Assembly (NCBI GenBank): GCA_008931825.1
Contig: QXVZ01011624.1
Location: forward strand, 1 to 22,934
Length of the DNA stretch: 22,934 nucleotides
From: Phallusia fumigata
Taxonomy: Eukaryota; Chordata; Ascidiacea; Phlebobranchia; Ascidiidae
Reading direction: 5' to 3'
Shown one piece after another: positions 1 to 10,752 of the stretch. The notes beneath the pieces were generated by a model. It was not told the DNA's origin and did not search any database. It worked only from the letters and a program-made list of their open reading frames with translations. A program made the position numbers and the translations under genes. The stretch's first letter is position 1. Each line of letters opens with the position of its first letter.

Positions 1-2501
1 GTTTTTTCCGCCACTGCAGTTATTCTACTTCTTATATAGCTGAAGTTAAAGATGAATTTCATAGTGAAAACCGCTAAGTGGCGATTACGCGCAAGTCAAA
101 ACAAGTCCCAAGTAATATTTATTGGGATTTTCTGACAAACATGTAATATTGGATATACCTGACATTGCAAAACGCCAATAAGCTTGGTACAAATCTGATT
201 TGTCAGAAAATCTCTTAAAATGGAAAGAAGAAATGTCATTGATCTGAGTTTAACACCTAGAAACGGTGATATATATACATGCGACCTTGTACTTTATATC
301 CGTTCCTTACCCTAGGCCGCGTTTATTTGAGCCAAACTGTCTATTTGCCCCAGGGATTCTACGTGCTATTGGGTTGCTAACTCAGACTTGGGTCACTTGG
401 GTTTCTTTCGCAAAGAAGGGATTTACTTTAGGCAAGCGATTTTCGATCTACTGAGCGCTATAAGGAGGAAGTTAAACAGTTAGAAGGCCGTTTTTGTGGC
501 ATGTAATAGTTTGAACGTATACTACATTTTCGGTTGTAGGGTGTTCGTGATAAGCCTTTTAGCTCAGATAGCCTTGAGAAAGTATATTTTATTGCTTAGG
601 TAATGCTGTCGGCAAGGGATGTCCACAGTTACGGTCTCACGGTTTCCTACTGAATATGATCGGAAAGGGTTATTAATTAGACCATTCTAGAAGAAGGGCA
701 TTTATGAGGCGGAATAACGGCAAGACCACTAAACGTAATTAAAAGTGACCAACGTGATGCATCGTTGGTGGTTTTTATCTCGGTATCCTGGCTCTGGAAA
801 TACCCACTGCTGATGCGCCAGCATTGCAATTCGTCACAAGGAAGTTAATTGAACTATATCAACGAAAAACCTATATCCTCGCAAAGGTCATCACTCGGAA
901 AACACGCTACAGGTTTATCCGACAAGTCAAAGGCAGTTAAAAGTTACTTTACAGTTTAAATAGCCGCGTAGTACCCAAGTAGAAAATGTTTAGATAGCAC
1001 GCAAGGCCAGCTGACGTACTTTCCTTGTTGCCACACACTCGGGTCATCCATGACGGGTGGGATTTTTGGCCTTCTTCACCCCGCAGACGGAACTTACCCA
1101 GGTGTGAACAAAAAAGTTTGCGCACATCGAGAAAAAATACGCGTTTAAAGCAGTTCCCTTTAGCCCGAAGTGTTGGCAATGTTCGGGGGACTTTGCAGAC
1201 CGCAGCACTCGTTGTGTTGCAATAAGTCGTGATTTTTTTGGTTCTGAAGGCTGAGAGCATTGTAGTGTTAAAGCAGTAGGGGGTATATTCTCACAAATTC
1301 GGTGCATTTGGATAAAAATTGAAAATCGGTGTTGGCTTTTTATGTTGCAACCCCGGATTGCATAAATCCTTGAAGCGGGTTAACGAGGAAACTCTGTGTC
1401 GCGAAGCTTGGTGTATGTAACAAAATTCTATTAAACCCGTCAAAAGCTTGGTTGGAAGCAACTTTAAACAAAATTTTCACAGCTGAGGTATAAATGAAAC
1501 TGTAGGGGTGAGTCGTTTTATTACATTTTAGTTATCACGTACGGGACATGTCTGTGTAATCTGATGCTTACCTACTCGCGTGCTTTTTAGTCCGTACAAT
1601 TACGTAAGCGGTTGTTTCCACAATTTGAAGTGTGTTAACTCGATCTGATCAAGTTACGAGTAACCATCCCTTTATAGTTGATGGGAGAAATATTTTTACA
1701 ATCGTGGGAAATGACGACTTGATTTTTCCGCGATCGGTGAGATAACAAAGATGGCTAGTGTGAATATACCGAATTTGTCGGGAGTTTAATGAAACCTGTC
1801 CGTCTCAAGGGTTTAAATGTGATACTTTGTGCCTAAGAACTGAATTTTAAAAACATAGTACTTAAAAGCAGCTTAATGTAAAACATAACTACCAGAGAGT
1901 TTGTATGTAGTGAACACATGTTAGTGCAAACGTTTTACCAACCGTGGTCGTCACAAACATTTCCCGTTTAATCAACGTCGACTAGTGTTTGTCTTAGCCA
2001 CTTGCGTTGTCACGGGACACCGCATCTGGTAAGCTTTCTTGCATATCAGCAAATATTGTTGGAGCCGAAAAACCCACCCCCACTCGACCCCTTTGAACAA
2101 AGCATCCAGCAAAACAGCACACCATGGCAGGGAAGACATATCGCTGGCTCCAACACGCTCCCTTAGACATTCACTTGCGCGTGACAAAATGATAAAAATT
2201 CCCGAGAAGGGAGTAAATATTGATGGAGACACGACGCCGACGTCGTCTCGAGGCTAAACCGCGCGCCAAAATATTACAACGGACTGAAATCGGATCCTAC
2301 ATGTGCGGAGATTGGGTATCGGTTACAATAGATGTGTATTGTGAATGAAACCGCTAAACGTCAGCGTTTATTGACACAGACGGCGTGTTATTGTCGAAAG
2401 GAGTTTATTTGAGTTGGAATAAAAAAAATGAAGCGCACAGTACGGAAGTTTAGATAGGGAGGGTTTAAGCGTGTGGCGTCGTAATATACGATACAGTATG
2501 A

Positions 2502-2548
2502 TGACGTCATGTATCGTGACGTGGTGTTGGAGTAGAGTGACGTGACGT
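2502..2548. promoter_or_regulatory. Cluster of CRE/ATF-like TGACGT motifs
   Basis: The sequence shows a full palindromic TGACGTCA at 2502-2509, TGACGTG at 2517-2523, and an overlapping pair TGACGTGACGT at 2538-2548. These are binding sites of the kind used by CREB/ATF bZIP factors. Four cores in 47 bases in an AT-rich setting is unlike background, so an enhancer or promoter is plausible. No gene start is evident next to it; receptor A begins about 2.1 kb downstream. Confidence 0.35.
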
Positions 2549-3580
2549 TTTACGTATGGCTCAATAAATGCAGGAGCGCACTTTAGATAGGAAGCAACAA
2601 CGAAACCAGGAACTGAATCTAACTGTGGCGCCATATTGAAATGCGCAGTTCCGCAACATTATTAATTACCCGACGTTTGGTTTTGTGGTTGGTCCCTTTG
2701 AATCCTTTTTTTAAATCTTGCGCAAGTAAACATTGGAGTTTATTTTCCAGTAAGTAAGTTCAGCCTTCGTTTTTAGATTTCGAAGTCGTAGTTTTGATGT
2801 GGCTAACTCTATACGTTGACTTTTGCGTGTGGCCTACAATCAATTCCAAGCGATTTCCGGATAGACAGTTCACACCTGTGTAGGCGATTATGTGACAAAA
2901 AACCCATACAGATACTATTATATGTTACAAACACATCATCAATGCCCTTTTTCAAACCAACTATATATCGCAAAAGAAAACATTCGTTCATGGCCCCTAA
3001 GTTTCAGCGGGTAATAGCTTTAAATGACAGAAAACAGATGTTGAGGATTATGGTTTTAACCGTCACAATTAGTACCTCAAAACGGAACGAATAAAGGGTG
3101 TAGGAATATTGTATGGCCTTGGTTGCGGGCAATAATGTTCTTCAAAGTGGCCATTACAGCAGGTGATGAAAGATCCTTAAGATAAATCGTTCGGGAAAAA
3201 CCGGTTCTGCTACTATTCGCAGAATAATATGGTTTGTGTTGCTATCAGGGGTATAAAAGTGTCACGGTTCGACTACAACAGGAGAAGATGTTTAAACAGG
3301 TTTTTTTTTCGAGCTTTAACTTCCAGGAAATACTCCCAAGTATGCATAAAATGTGCAGACTCAAACTTCATGAAGTACAAATTTGCCACCTTAAGATCAG
3401 CAACTAATTTGCCAAACTGCCAAGTCAATAATAAGTTCCCAGAACCGGAAGGGGTGCGACCTTACGCTGTAAATCACATTTGCCGCGTTTGCGTGAACTT
3501 TGTCCTTCACGACCTTCTAAACATGGAAAAAAGCCTTCCTCCAAAATTTCGCAACCGCGCCTTGCATCCAACCCGCAGAT

Positions 3581-3790
3581 TCACAGATTAGAAAAACACT
3601 GTTGCAACACCGTATTAGCGTCTGGTGTGTCGGTTAAATAAGGTTGATTAATCACAGGGCGAGTGAACGTAGGGACTGGGACATGTTGATTCACGCCTTC
3701 TAATAAACAGCCGAAGATGTCACCCGTGGCAGACCGCACGTATTTTATTAGCAGGTGGGCAGTGTGTGTGATAGGTGGCGACCTGCATAT
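3581..3790 (-). other. Possible orphan coding fragment
   Basis: On the minus strand an open frame ending at a stop at 3581 has more protein-like composition over its last ~70 codons than its surroundings (mixed polar residues, prolines and acidic residues, ending in CFSNL). I recognise no domain. No start or splice-linked neighbour can be shown. It could be a terminal exon, a transposon relic, or chance. Confidence 0.12.
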
Positions 3791-4209
3791 TGCGTGTGTT
3801 GGCGTTGTGCTGCAGGAACGTTTTGTTTTTGAGTTTGCAAAGTTGTCTGAGATCAGTATCGTCGAGCGTTTGCGAGTCATGCAACTACGAAATACCAAGC
3901 AGGGTTAAAAATTAATTTAAATCGAGTTTGCTGATCTTAAATAAAGCAGCGTCATGGCACGCCGTACATCTGAGAATTTAGTTAGTGTTTGTTGATTATA
4001 AACTCAAAACCGAAAAAGTCCCTCTTGGGGAGTGTGGTCAAATTGTAAGTTATGTAAGTATCGATTGGTTGGCACTTTGCACAATAAATAATTCATCGCA
4101 TATCACGTCGTAATCAAACACGCCGTGACTGCCAATGAGACTTTAACAGTATATTGAAGTTTTGATGTTAGTCATTAGTAGTAATATTGAAATTCATATT
4201 ACTTCATGC

Positions 4210-4269
4210 GACGTCAGTTTGCCCAGCGTCAAGCAGTTCTGTGCAAGTGACGCATAACAATGTGACGTG
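4210..4269. promoter_or_regulatory. CRE-like sites upstream of receptor A
   Basis: GACGTCA at 4210-4216, TGACGC at 4248-4253 and TGACGTG at 4263-4269 lie 400-460 bases before the receptor A start codon. This is a reasonable promoter-proximal distance in a compact genome. The bZIP assignment is by motif only. Confidence 0.3.
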
Positions 4270-4642
4270 TCCTATTTGACCATATACAGAAGTATTACGT
4301 AAGATGTAAGTTGTGCATAGGATGTGTGGAAAACTGAGGACAGGTTTTGCTTGTGTGTGTTAGTTTGTTCAACTATAATATTTTGAATATTTCGTTGTAA
4401 TACGTTGAAGTTTTGCTTTGGATCTTCGAAAAAAGGCTGGTGCCCATGGCATCCAACTTTATGAAACAAATTTGAAAATGCTATTGTGTTTTTGACAAAA
4501 AAATGTTGGGGAATTTTTGGCTCTAGCGAGGAGAAGGGATGACTGTCTTTACACTTAGATCTACGTCGACTAAAAATCAATCAAGGTTTTGTTTCGTATT
4601 TGTTACAGACCTAGTCGGCCTAAAATTCGATGAGGTAATTTG

Positions 4643-4668
4643 ATATTCTTTAAACTGCTTTAACCAAC
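4643..4668 (+). promoter_or_regulatory. Proximal leader of receptor A
   Basis: ATATTCTT at 4643-4650 followed by CTGC and an A-rich run directly precedes the ATG. The same arrangement precedes receptor B (ATATTCTT at 10724-10731, then CTGC). An in-frame TAA at 4651-4653 lies 18 bases before the ATG, which fixes 4669 as the first possible start in this exon. No trans-splice acceptor AG is seen between the motif and the ATG. Confidence 0.35.
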
Positions 4669-6016
4669 ATGGATAAGCAACCAACACTGATCAATGCCGT
4701 CAAGGATGAGACACAGCAACCGGACTTACTGAATGGAAGTTCGCCAACCAGCACTGTTCACCCAGACGCTGGGGCCATGCAATGGCAGTGGCTTGTGTCC
4801 ATGGTATTTTCCACCGGTATCTCCGTTTTTATTGCCTACGTCATCATCTCATTGTCGTTCTTCGCATGGAGGAAGCAACTTCGATTCCGATGTAAGTTTG
4901 CTGAAAAGTATTACTTGTTGTGTTAGTTACGTGCACGGACTTTAAATTTCAAGTTTGAGGAAAAAAACGTTGGTTACCAGTGCTATAAAGAAATCGTATC
5001 AAAAATATAAGCTAGTGTAATTAAATTAAAGTCATGTGGCAAATTAAGTTTACCACAGTTCGAAATTTAGCTTTGTAAATTAAGGACAAAAAATGCGTCC
5101 CCGAAACCGTAAAATTTCATTAAACGACTTTACAAGGGACATTTAAACGGTATTGGAAATCTTAACGGTGCACACAAGCCCAATCTGGTAACAATCAGCT
5201 ATTAACTATTCCATATAAATTACAGGCGACGTCCGCGTGTCGAACAACAAAAACGGTGCCACACTGCTCAGCATGCTCACCCTTCTCTGTGCATCGGCAA
5301 TTCTCGTGTATTTCCTCATCAACCTTCCACTCTATGTCCGGCAGTACGAGCCTTACTGCGCCATACAGCAGCGAATCACAACCGTCTGTGGAATCATCAC
5401 CTTCGTCAGCGTGTACTTGGCCCTCTGGTTCCGTGTGTACTCGCTCTTCTACAGCAACCCGGTTATCAAAAAGGAAACCAAGAAGTGGATCAGGCTAGTG
5501 AGCAAAGCCAGCGTGGTATTGCTGGCTTTTATGATCATCAGCAACTCGATAGTCTTTCTCACGGCTCCTCCGTACCAGACCTCCGAGTTGGGATGTTTAA
5601 AAGTTCAAAGCCGGAATGGCAACGCTTTGAAATGGGGGATGCTGGTCACCTCTACGGTTCTGTTTCAAGCCACGTTGCTCTTCCTCTTCGTCCACCCGTT
5701 GTACCTCCATCGGAAGCACATGCTGCACCACGGGTTCGACTCAAAGTCCGTGATGCCGGTCGTGAAGCGGGCCTTCATCACGGCCGCCATTTGCATTGTC
5801 TCCGATTCGGCGCAAGCTGTTTACGCTATAGCGAACTCGCAAAGCCTGGGGTATATAAGGCACACCGCGTACGGACTCAACATGGTCATCAATCTCGTGG
5901 CGCTGATCTGTTCCTTTGCCGATTGGCGCAAGAGACTCTTCCCTTGTTATTTCAGTAACCGTAAGCTCTCGCGATACGGCACTAAGTCGAGTAACGTGTA
6001 CAGCGTGACCTCGTGA
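4669..6016 (+). CDS. Receptor A: orphan seven-transmembrane GPCR-like protein, 337 aa, two exons
   Basis: Exon 1 is 4669-4891 (74 codons plus one base) and exon 2 is 5226-6016. The donor is GTAAGT at 4892 and the acceptor TTACAG ends at 5225; the junction codon is TGC (Cys75). The N-terminus is hydrophilic with a sequon (N22-G-S). Seven hydrophobic segments lie near residues 41-66, 86-112, 125-148, 166-188, 209-233, 253-275 and 285-306. Basic residues fall in the loops after TM1, TM3 and TM5 and after TM7, giving an outside N-terminus and inside C-terminus. Cys119 before TM3 and Cys198 in the TM4-TM5 loop match the class A disulfide positions. Residues 142-153 carry W-F-R-V-Y-S-L-F-Y-S-N-P in the DRY position, but there is no DRY and no NPxxY in TM7. 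The 31-residue tail is Ser/Tyr-rich. Exon 2 is GC-richer than its surroundings. I recognise no named family. The likely role is a plasma-membrane receptor, by topology only. Confidence 0.88.
4892..5225 (+). other. Receptor A intron, phase 1
   Basis: This 334-base GT-AG intron has a consensus GTAAGT donor and a TTACAG acceptor. It interrupts the codon after its first base, in the first intracellular loop just after TM1. The same position and phase are seen in receptor B. Reading through it would end at a TAG 32 bases past the donor. Confidence 0.85.
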
Positions 6017-6287
6017 TCGAGAGGCGGTTTCTGATTGGAGGAAATCGTTGCAGCAATACAGTGCAACTTTTGAAATCGTTGCTAAAAAAGCGTTTAAGAG
6101 ATCGGGGACCAAGTCCTTGCCATGTTTACGCTGTTTACTTGTTGTTTACATTTACATTTGGCGTACAAAGAACAGATTGTACGATGACAAGATGTAGTAC
6201 GTTGATGTCGTATTTTGCTGTCATCAGTAAAGCTTTTTTTTCTTCACAAGAAATGTCGTTCTTTTTCATCAAAACTGTGCTTCGTAA

Positions 6288-6293
6288 AATAAA
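6288..6293 (+). other. Poly(A) signal of receptor A
   Basis: A canonical AATAAA lies 272 bases past the receptor A stop codon. It is followed by T-rich sequence (about 6297-6320) that could serve as the downstream element, implying a 3' UTR of roughly 300 bases. Confidence 0.45.
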
Positions 6294-8934
6294 ATGTTTC
6301 AAGAAAATTGTTTGCTTGGTTAAAGGACGAAAGGCAACATGATATGGGACTTATGAAACTTTATCGCTACTACTTGCAATCCCACCAAAAGAGTGGCACT
6401 ACCCTGTATTGCTATAGATTCAGGCTTTCCAATTCACGATGAAACCAAGGGGACCAACACACGCAACTACGTATCCAACGTAAACTTACTAAATAAGACC
6501 TGTCTGTTATTCAATGAACGTATGACTGCTGCAGTGGGCATGAGGTCATGCTTGAAAATCCGCAGTGACCAAAATGGGTCAAGTTAGTCAGCGAGTTGAG
6601 TCCAATGAAAGTTCATGCCAGGTGTTTGCGTTCCTGATGCAAGAAACATGCGTTTTGTCGAATTGTATCTTAAGAATCATTCACGAAACCACTAAAAAGA
6701 AACCTTCGTCCACAGTTATCCAGCTCTATCGCGATGTACGAAAATTAAAATAATCGCGAACTGTGAAATTCGTAGCGATGAACAACGCGGTGTAGCGGCA
6801 GCGCGTTCAACCTCGCTCCGCCAATTGCGTTCTTCCCCTTTTTCGCATCACCGTTTAAACGTTGCGCATGTATTTCCGGCCTGGTGATTGATTTGGTGCT
6901 ATTGTGTCGCTATTTTTTCTTTCACCTAGCGAAATTCACTTCAATGCGACTGTTTAACTTTATTGCTATAGGAAACGTGCGCTACAGGGTAACCAATAGA
7001 AATTCTATTCTACTCTGGTTTAAATTACTGTTTGTACGAATTTGAGTGGAACATGTTATGTTTATTGGAAAAAAAGTTACCATGGTTTAACAACCTTGCT
7101 TGCGATTACGAAAACTGCACCTTATAAATCTTCCGTTAAGCAGAGTTTGCAATTAATATGTATTCAATTAGGATGGCGGACAAAATAGAAAATATAAAAC
7201 CGCCAGTGACACCAAGGTTATGTAACACAAAAATGAAAGGGTGTCGCTTATATTTGGCTTCCACGTTTAGAAAATACGTTTCAGTTCCTCATTGTCTTAC
7301 ATTGCCGCATTGTATTTCAAGCACCAAACCGCAGTAAATGGATCTTGTCTTGCTAAGCTGCGCGCAGGCTCAATGGGACTAAAACCAAGCTAAGTTTGTG
7401 GCTAAGCGGAAAGCCCAAACCTTGTCTGGGGTTCAACAACTTTGCGTGGGTGGCTAAGCAGTTTGAGACGAACCCGTGGTTTGGTATTGACAAAGCGACA
7501 GGGAATTTCGCCACACACCTAAAATTGTTTAGAAGTCGGTTCCGCTGGAACAAACACAATCTTAAGTGCATGAGAACCAAAATTTTGTTGCATTTTTTCT
7601 TTTATTCACCGCAGTGCGCCGATTGCAACAGTTTGCTTTTTTTAAACTTGTATTTGGGTAAAAAGTTGGGGTAAAGTCGTATGGGCATTTAAGTTCTTAC
7701 ACACTTTGTGGAAAAGGAACTCATTTCCGTAACGTTTTTTTCGATCGAAATCTGAACTAAATGGGCGCATTGGACTATCCCCACATTTAATTTTCAAGCT
7801 GCGTATAACAAAAGCGTCCTCGGACCCTTCGTTTATATGTGCATAGAATACGTGGCCGTAAGGTCTTCCCATACGCTAAAGTCGGTTATTGTGAGCCAAT
7901 CTATTGCAAAAACCAACGACTTTGTTTACCCAGCACCCAAAATTTGTGTGGTTGAAATCCCTCTTTCAGGCAATGCACATTTTTCTGTCTGATAATCAGC
8001 TAAACATCACTTTTTTGTGCAGATTTGGAACTGCAAGCGCAGATTGGATTAAATCAGAGTAAGGTTGGGACCCGCAGATTATAATGTGCATCTATCTACA
8101 TCAGCGTAAATCATCAGAAACTTCCGGTAATAACCAATAGAGTCGTGGTAAACTAATCACTTCCCTAGAGTCGTGATAAGCTAACGATCTGCTAACGCTA
8201 TTCATGTATTTGCATGTTGCACAACAAAAAATGTTGAAACAAAGAGGGAGACGGATGTAGTCCATGTTTTCCCCGAGCCTATAACGCCCCAGTGCCACAC
8301 AGTTAGATCGTGTTTGTTGCAGCAATGAGCGATTTTGAAGAGGGTCAAACAGTTTGTGAGTTTTAGCGGAGAAAACTTTTTGAAAACCGCCACTCAAACT
8401 AGAGGACAACATGCTGTGATAAATCGGTGAGCGCTAAATATTGCAACAAACAGTTTTGGTTTATTTTCTATTTAACAAACAGTTCCAATGAAACTAGTTT
8501 TATCATAAGTCCAATTAGGAACCCGTGATTTAGAGATGTGAGAGGGGCATTCGGCCTGCCTGGCTAAGCCTCAGCGTAGACGTGGATCAGAAAATTGCTG
8601 ACGGGCGTAAAGCTCGCGATGCAGGTTTGATGTGATCCGGTGTTGTGCGCATAACAGGTCTGCGGTTGAGGGGTGTCAACAGGCGGATCCCATGCACCGT
8701 TTTGTTGGTTTGGCGTTTCCATTAGGATTAGAAAACACCAAATTTATTGTGACTATCCTAAAAGTTTAATAAGTTAGGCTTTTTATGCTGTTATAACGTG
8801 ACATTTGAGTTCAAGATAACTGCTATCAATTCGTGTGGTTCTTTACCACGAGGTAAAGTTTTTGATATTTAAACACTTGGGAAGTTGTTTGCTTCGCGTA
8901 AATAGGAAGCGATATAAAGCCAACAGCACTAACT
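6294..8934. other. Intergenic region between the two receptors, first part
   Basis: No gene can be supported here. The stretch is AT-rich with short chance frames. One oddity is the 10-mer GTGGCTAAGC, present at 7398-7407 and again at 7450-7459, with a related CTGGCTAAGCC at about 8560-8570. A GC-richer patch of unknown nature lies at about 8540-8700. Confidence 0.6.
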
Positions 8935-9252
8935 ATGTTTGACACCCCTGAGTTAGCGATTAAGGATAATTTGACACGTGAAGTGCGTTGCTTCCAATTT
9001 ACCAGAAAAGAATCAGCGACCGGCCCAGTAATTTACTCAGGCAAACTGCAGTACGTGTCCTCGGTAATATTGAAGTTTAGGAATGTCACCAAATGTTCAA
9101 TAAACGCAAGAGGTCTTGATCAGCTTACTGCAGGGAAAACAGGCATATACTTTGATCCACAGACTAAATATCACTTGATCGGGGCTCGATTCGTAGCGAT
9201 AGCGCCTGCTTTTCATATTGCCAAATGTACATGTTTGATTGTCTTGTCGTAA
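8935..9252 (+). CDS. Weak candidate: small single-exon ORF, 105 aa
   Basis: This uninterrupted frame starts with ATG, has mixed amino-acid composition and contains three Cys near its C-terminus, but no recognisable domain. A TATA-like TATAAA lies at about 8913-8918 and an AATAAA at 9273-9278, 21 bases after the stop. The TATA-like box is too close to the ATG for a normal leader, and a frame of this length is not rare in such DNA. It could be a small gene or chance. Confidence 0.15.
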   Translation: MFDTPELAIKDNLTREVRCFQFTRKESATGPVIYSGKLQYVSSVILKFRNVTKCSINARGLDQLTAGKTGIYFDPQTKYHLIGARFVAIAPAFHIAKCTCLIVLS

Positions 9253-9674
9253 ATACCGTTTTGGCCGACATCAATAAACTACCACAAAACTAAAAGGTCC
9301 CCACCCACTTCATTGGCCCGATGACATGCATAACCACATCGTGTAACAAAAGGGAGGTTCATAGAAGGTTAGCGGCAACAGAGTATGTCCACATTCTGCT
9401 ACATCCTTGTCAAGTCTGACAGGTCGATTTAAAAAGGATGACTTCATAAAGCGATCCCCAATAACAGAAACTATAGTTAGATTAAAGTGGGTCAATTCGT
9501 CCACAACAATTTAATGGATGGTCTACATTTGTTTCGCGCTGACACAGCCGTACATTCTTATGATTCAGTTAGGATTTTGTGTTGTTTTTTGGGCTAGGCA
9601 TTTGAAGTTAATCTTTCACAGAAAGAGAAAATTAGCGGAAAAATTGTTGATTTCACAATTGTAACCAGTATGTT

Positions 9675-9863
9675 TTGAGCAGAGCAAATTACACAGAAAT
9701 AGCATGTGGGTTTCGTGTCATTAATCGTAAAACTGGTTACCAAAAAATTGTAGCAAATGTGTTTCGTGCTGTAAGCAAGTTGTTAAAGATGTACGTGTCA
9801 GAAATTCGCAAAGTAGTAGTTGAACAACGAAAAAAAGTTTCATTAATGATAATCGAAGGAATA
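9675..9863 (+). other. Weak candidate internal exon
   Basis: An open frame of 63 codons rich in Val, Lys, Arg and Ile, helical in character, ends exactly at a consensus donor GTAAGT at 9864. An AG acceptor candidate lies near 9684. No upstream or downstream partner exon was found and no domain is recognised. The combination of open frame and strong donor is suggestive only. Confidence 0.12.
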
Positions 9864-10723
9864 GTAAGTCAAGGTGGTTGGCAAATTTAGTAAATTGTCT
9901 AAATTTGTAGGTTAATCACCCTAATACCGGTTAAAAATAGCTTCGGGGCCAAGGTCCATCTGTCAACGTCACACCAGATTTTAAACGCCAGGAAAGAATG
10001 CTGTTTCGCTGACGGGTACATATTTGGATTACCTCGTTTTTTTGCATAATAGATGCCGACGCGGCTCACATATTTGCATGTAAAAAGTGGCACGCAGGTT
10101 CGGGGACGCTTTGAATTTCACCAAAACAGATCTTATTCGAAAGGGACATGCCCAACAGCGTTACAGCGCATTTGATTAGTTTACTATCATTGTGTAACGC
10201 GACCATGACAGTTTGTCAGCGGCTTTGTCCTGATTGTGGTTTTGTGGTTGGCACGTAACTTTATCACTTCAACACTGTCAATCAGCACAGTTTTTATTAC
10301 GGGGTCTGTGCGTACTGGCTTGGATAGTAAGTTTGGTCTTGGTTATTGTTCAGTCACGTTAGAAGTTGCAGCAAAAAGTAGATAACACAGAAAGTCCGCT
10401 CACGGCTTAGTGCGAAAGCAAAAACAAATATTTTAGGTAAAGGCGCCTTGGGCTGCTGGCTTGGACTATTTACTGCCGCTAATTGCCACGTTTATAGCCA
10501 TGAAGGTCTTTGGGACAGATGTTGATTACATCTTATACAGGCAGTAAAAGATGACAGGAGAGGAAAATAAACACGATATGTTGAAGGTGTAACAGCTAAC
10601 GTGTTAGTCTGGCCCAATTTGCTTATTTCCTTTCTAAAGTATTTGGTTTCCGACGAAATAACACATTTTAAGGTAGATTGTTTTTCCGCAGATGCAACAA
10701 GTTTTCTAGTTGTCAATCATATA
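9864..10723. other. Intergenic region upstream of receptor B
   Basis: No gene, RNA or repeat can be supported here. The sequence is AT-rich, with only short chance frames on both strands. It presumably holds the receptor B promoter, but apart from the leader motif at its right end I see no distinctive site. Confidence 0.55.
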
Positions 10724-10752
10724 ATATTCTTCAGTGCTGCAAAACGTAAACA
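10724..10752 (+). promoter_or_regulatory. Proximal leader of receptor B
   Basis: ATATTCTT at 10724-10731 followed by CTGC at 10737-10740 and an A-rich stretch precedes the ATG. It mirrors the receptor A leader at nearly the same distance (29 versus 26 bases from the motif start to the ATG). An in-frame TAA at 10747-10749 bounds the coding sequence, so 10753 is the first start available in this exon. Confidence 0.35.

Larger units (their letters stand above)
1..4642. other. Non-coding stretch upstream of receptor A
   Basis: No convincing gene is seen in this AT-rich stretch. Open frames are short, have AT-driven composition and show no motif or splice-consistent continuation. It contains a cluster of TGACGT motifs (2502-2548), CRE-like sites (4210-4269) and two small inverted repeats (748-769 and 2226-2249). 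It may be intergenic or the intron of a gene lying outside the window. Confidence 0.6.

Noticed and set aside
3229-3591. 120-codon plus-strand open frame
   Set aside because: Composition is random-like (many Arg, Phe, Asn and Cys), with no domain and no splice support.
5237-5239. GTG as start of receptor A exon 2 frame
   Set aside because: It is an internal Val codon; the exon continues in frame from the acceptor at 5225 and joins exon 1.
7396-7674. 92-codon plus-strand frame
   Set aside because: It begins at a TTG, overlaps the GTGGCTAAGC repeats, and has no recognisable domain.
8540-8700. GC-richer patch with GAGGGGTGTCAA, like an hAT tip
   Set aside because: No matching second end or target duplication was found; a single short word is not enough.
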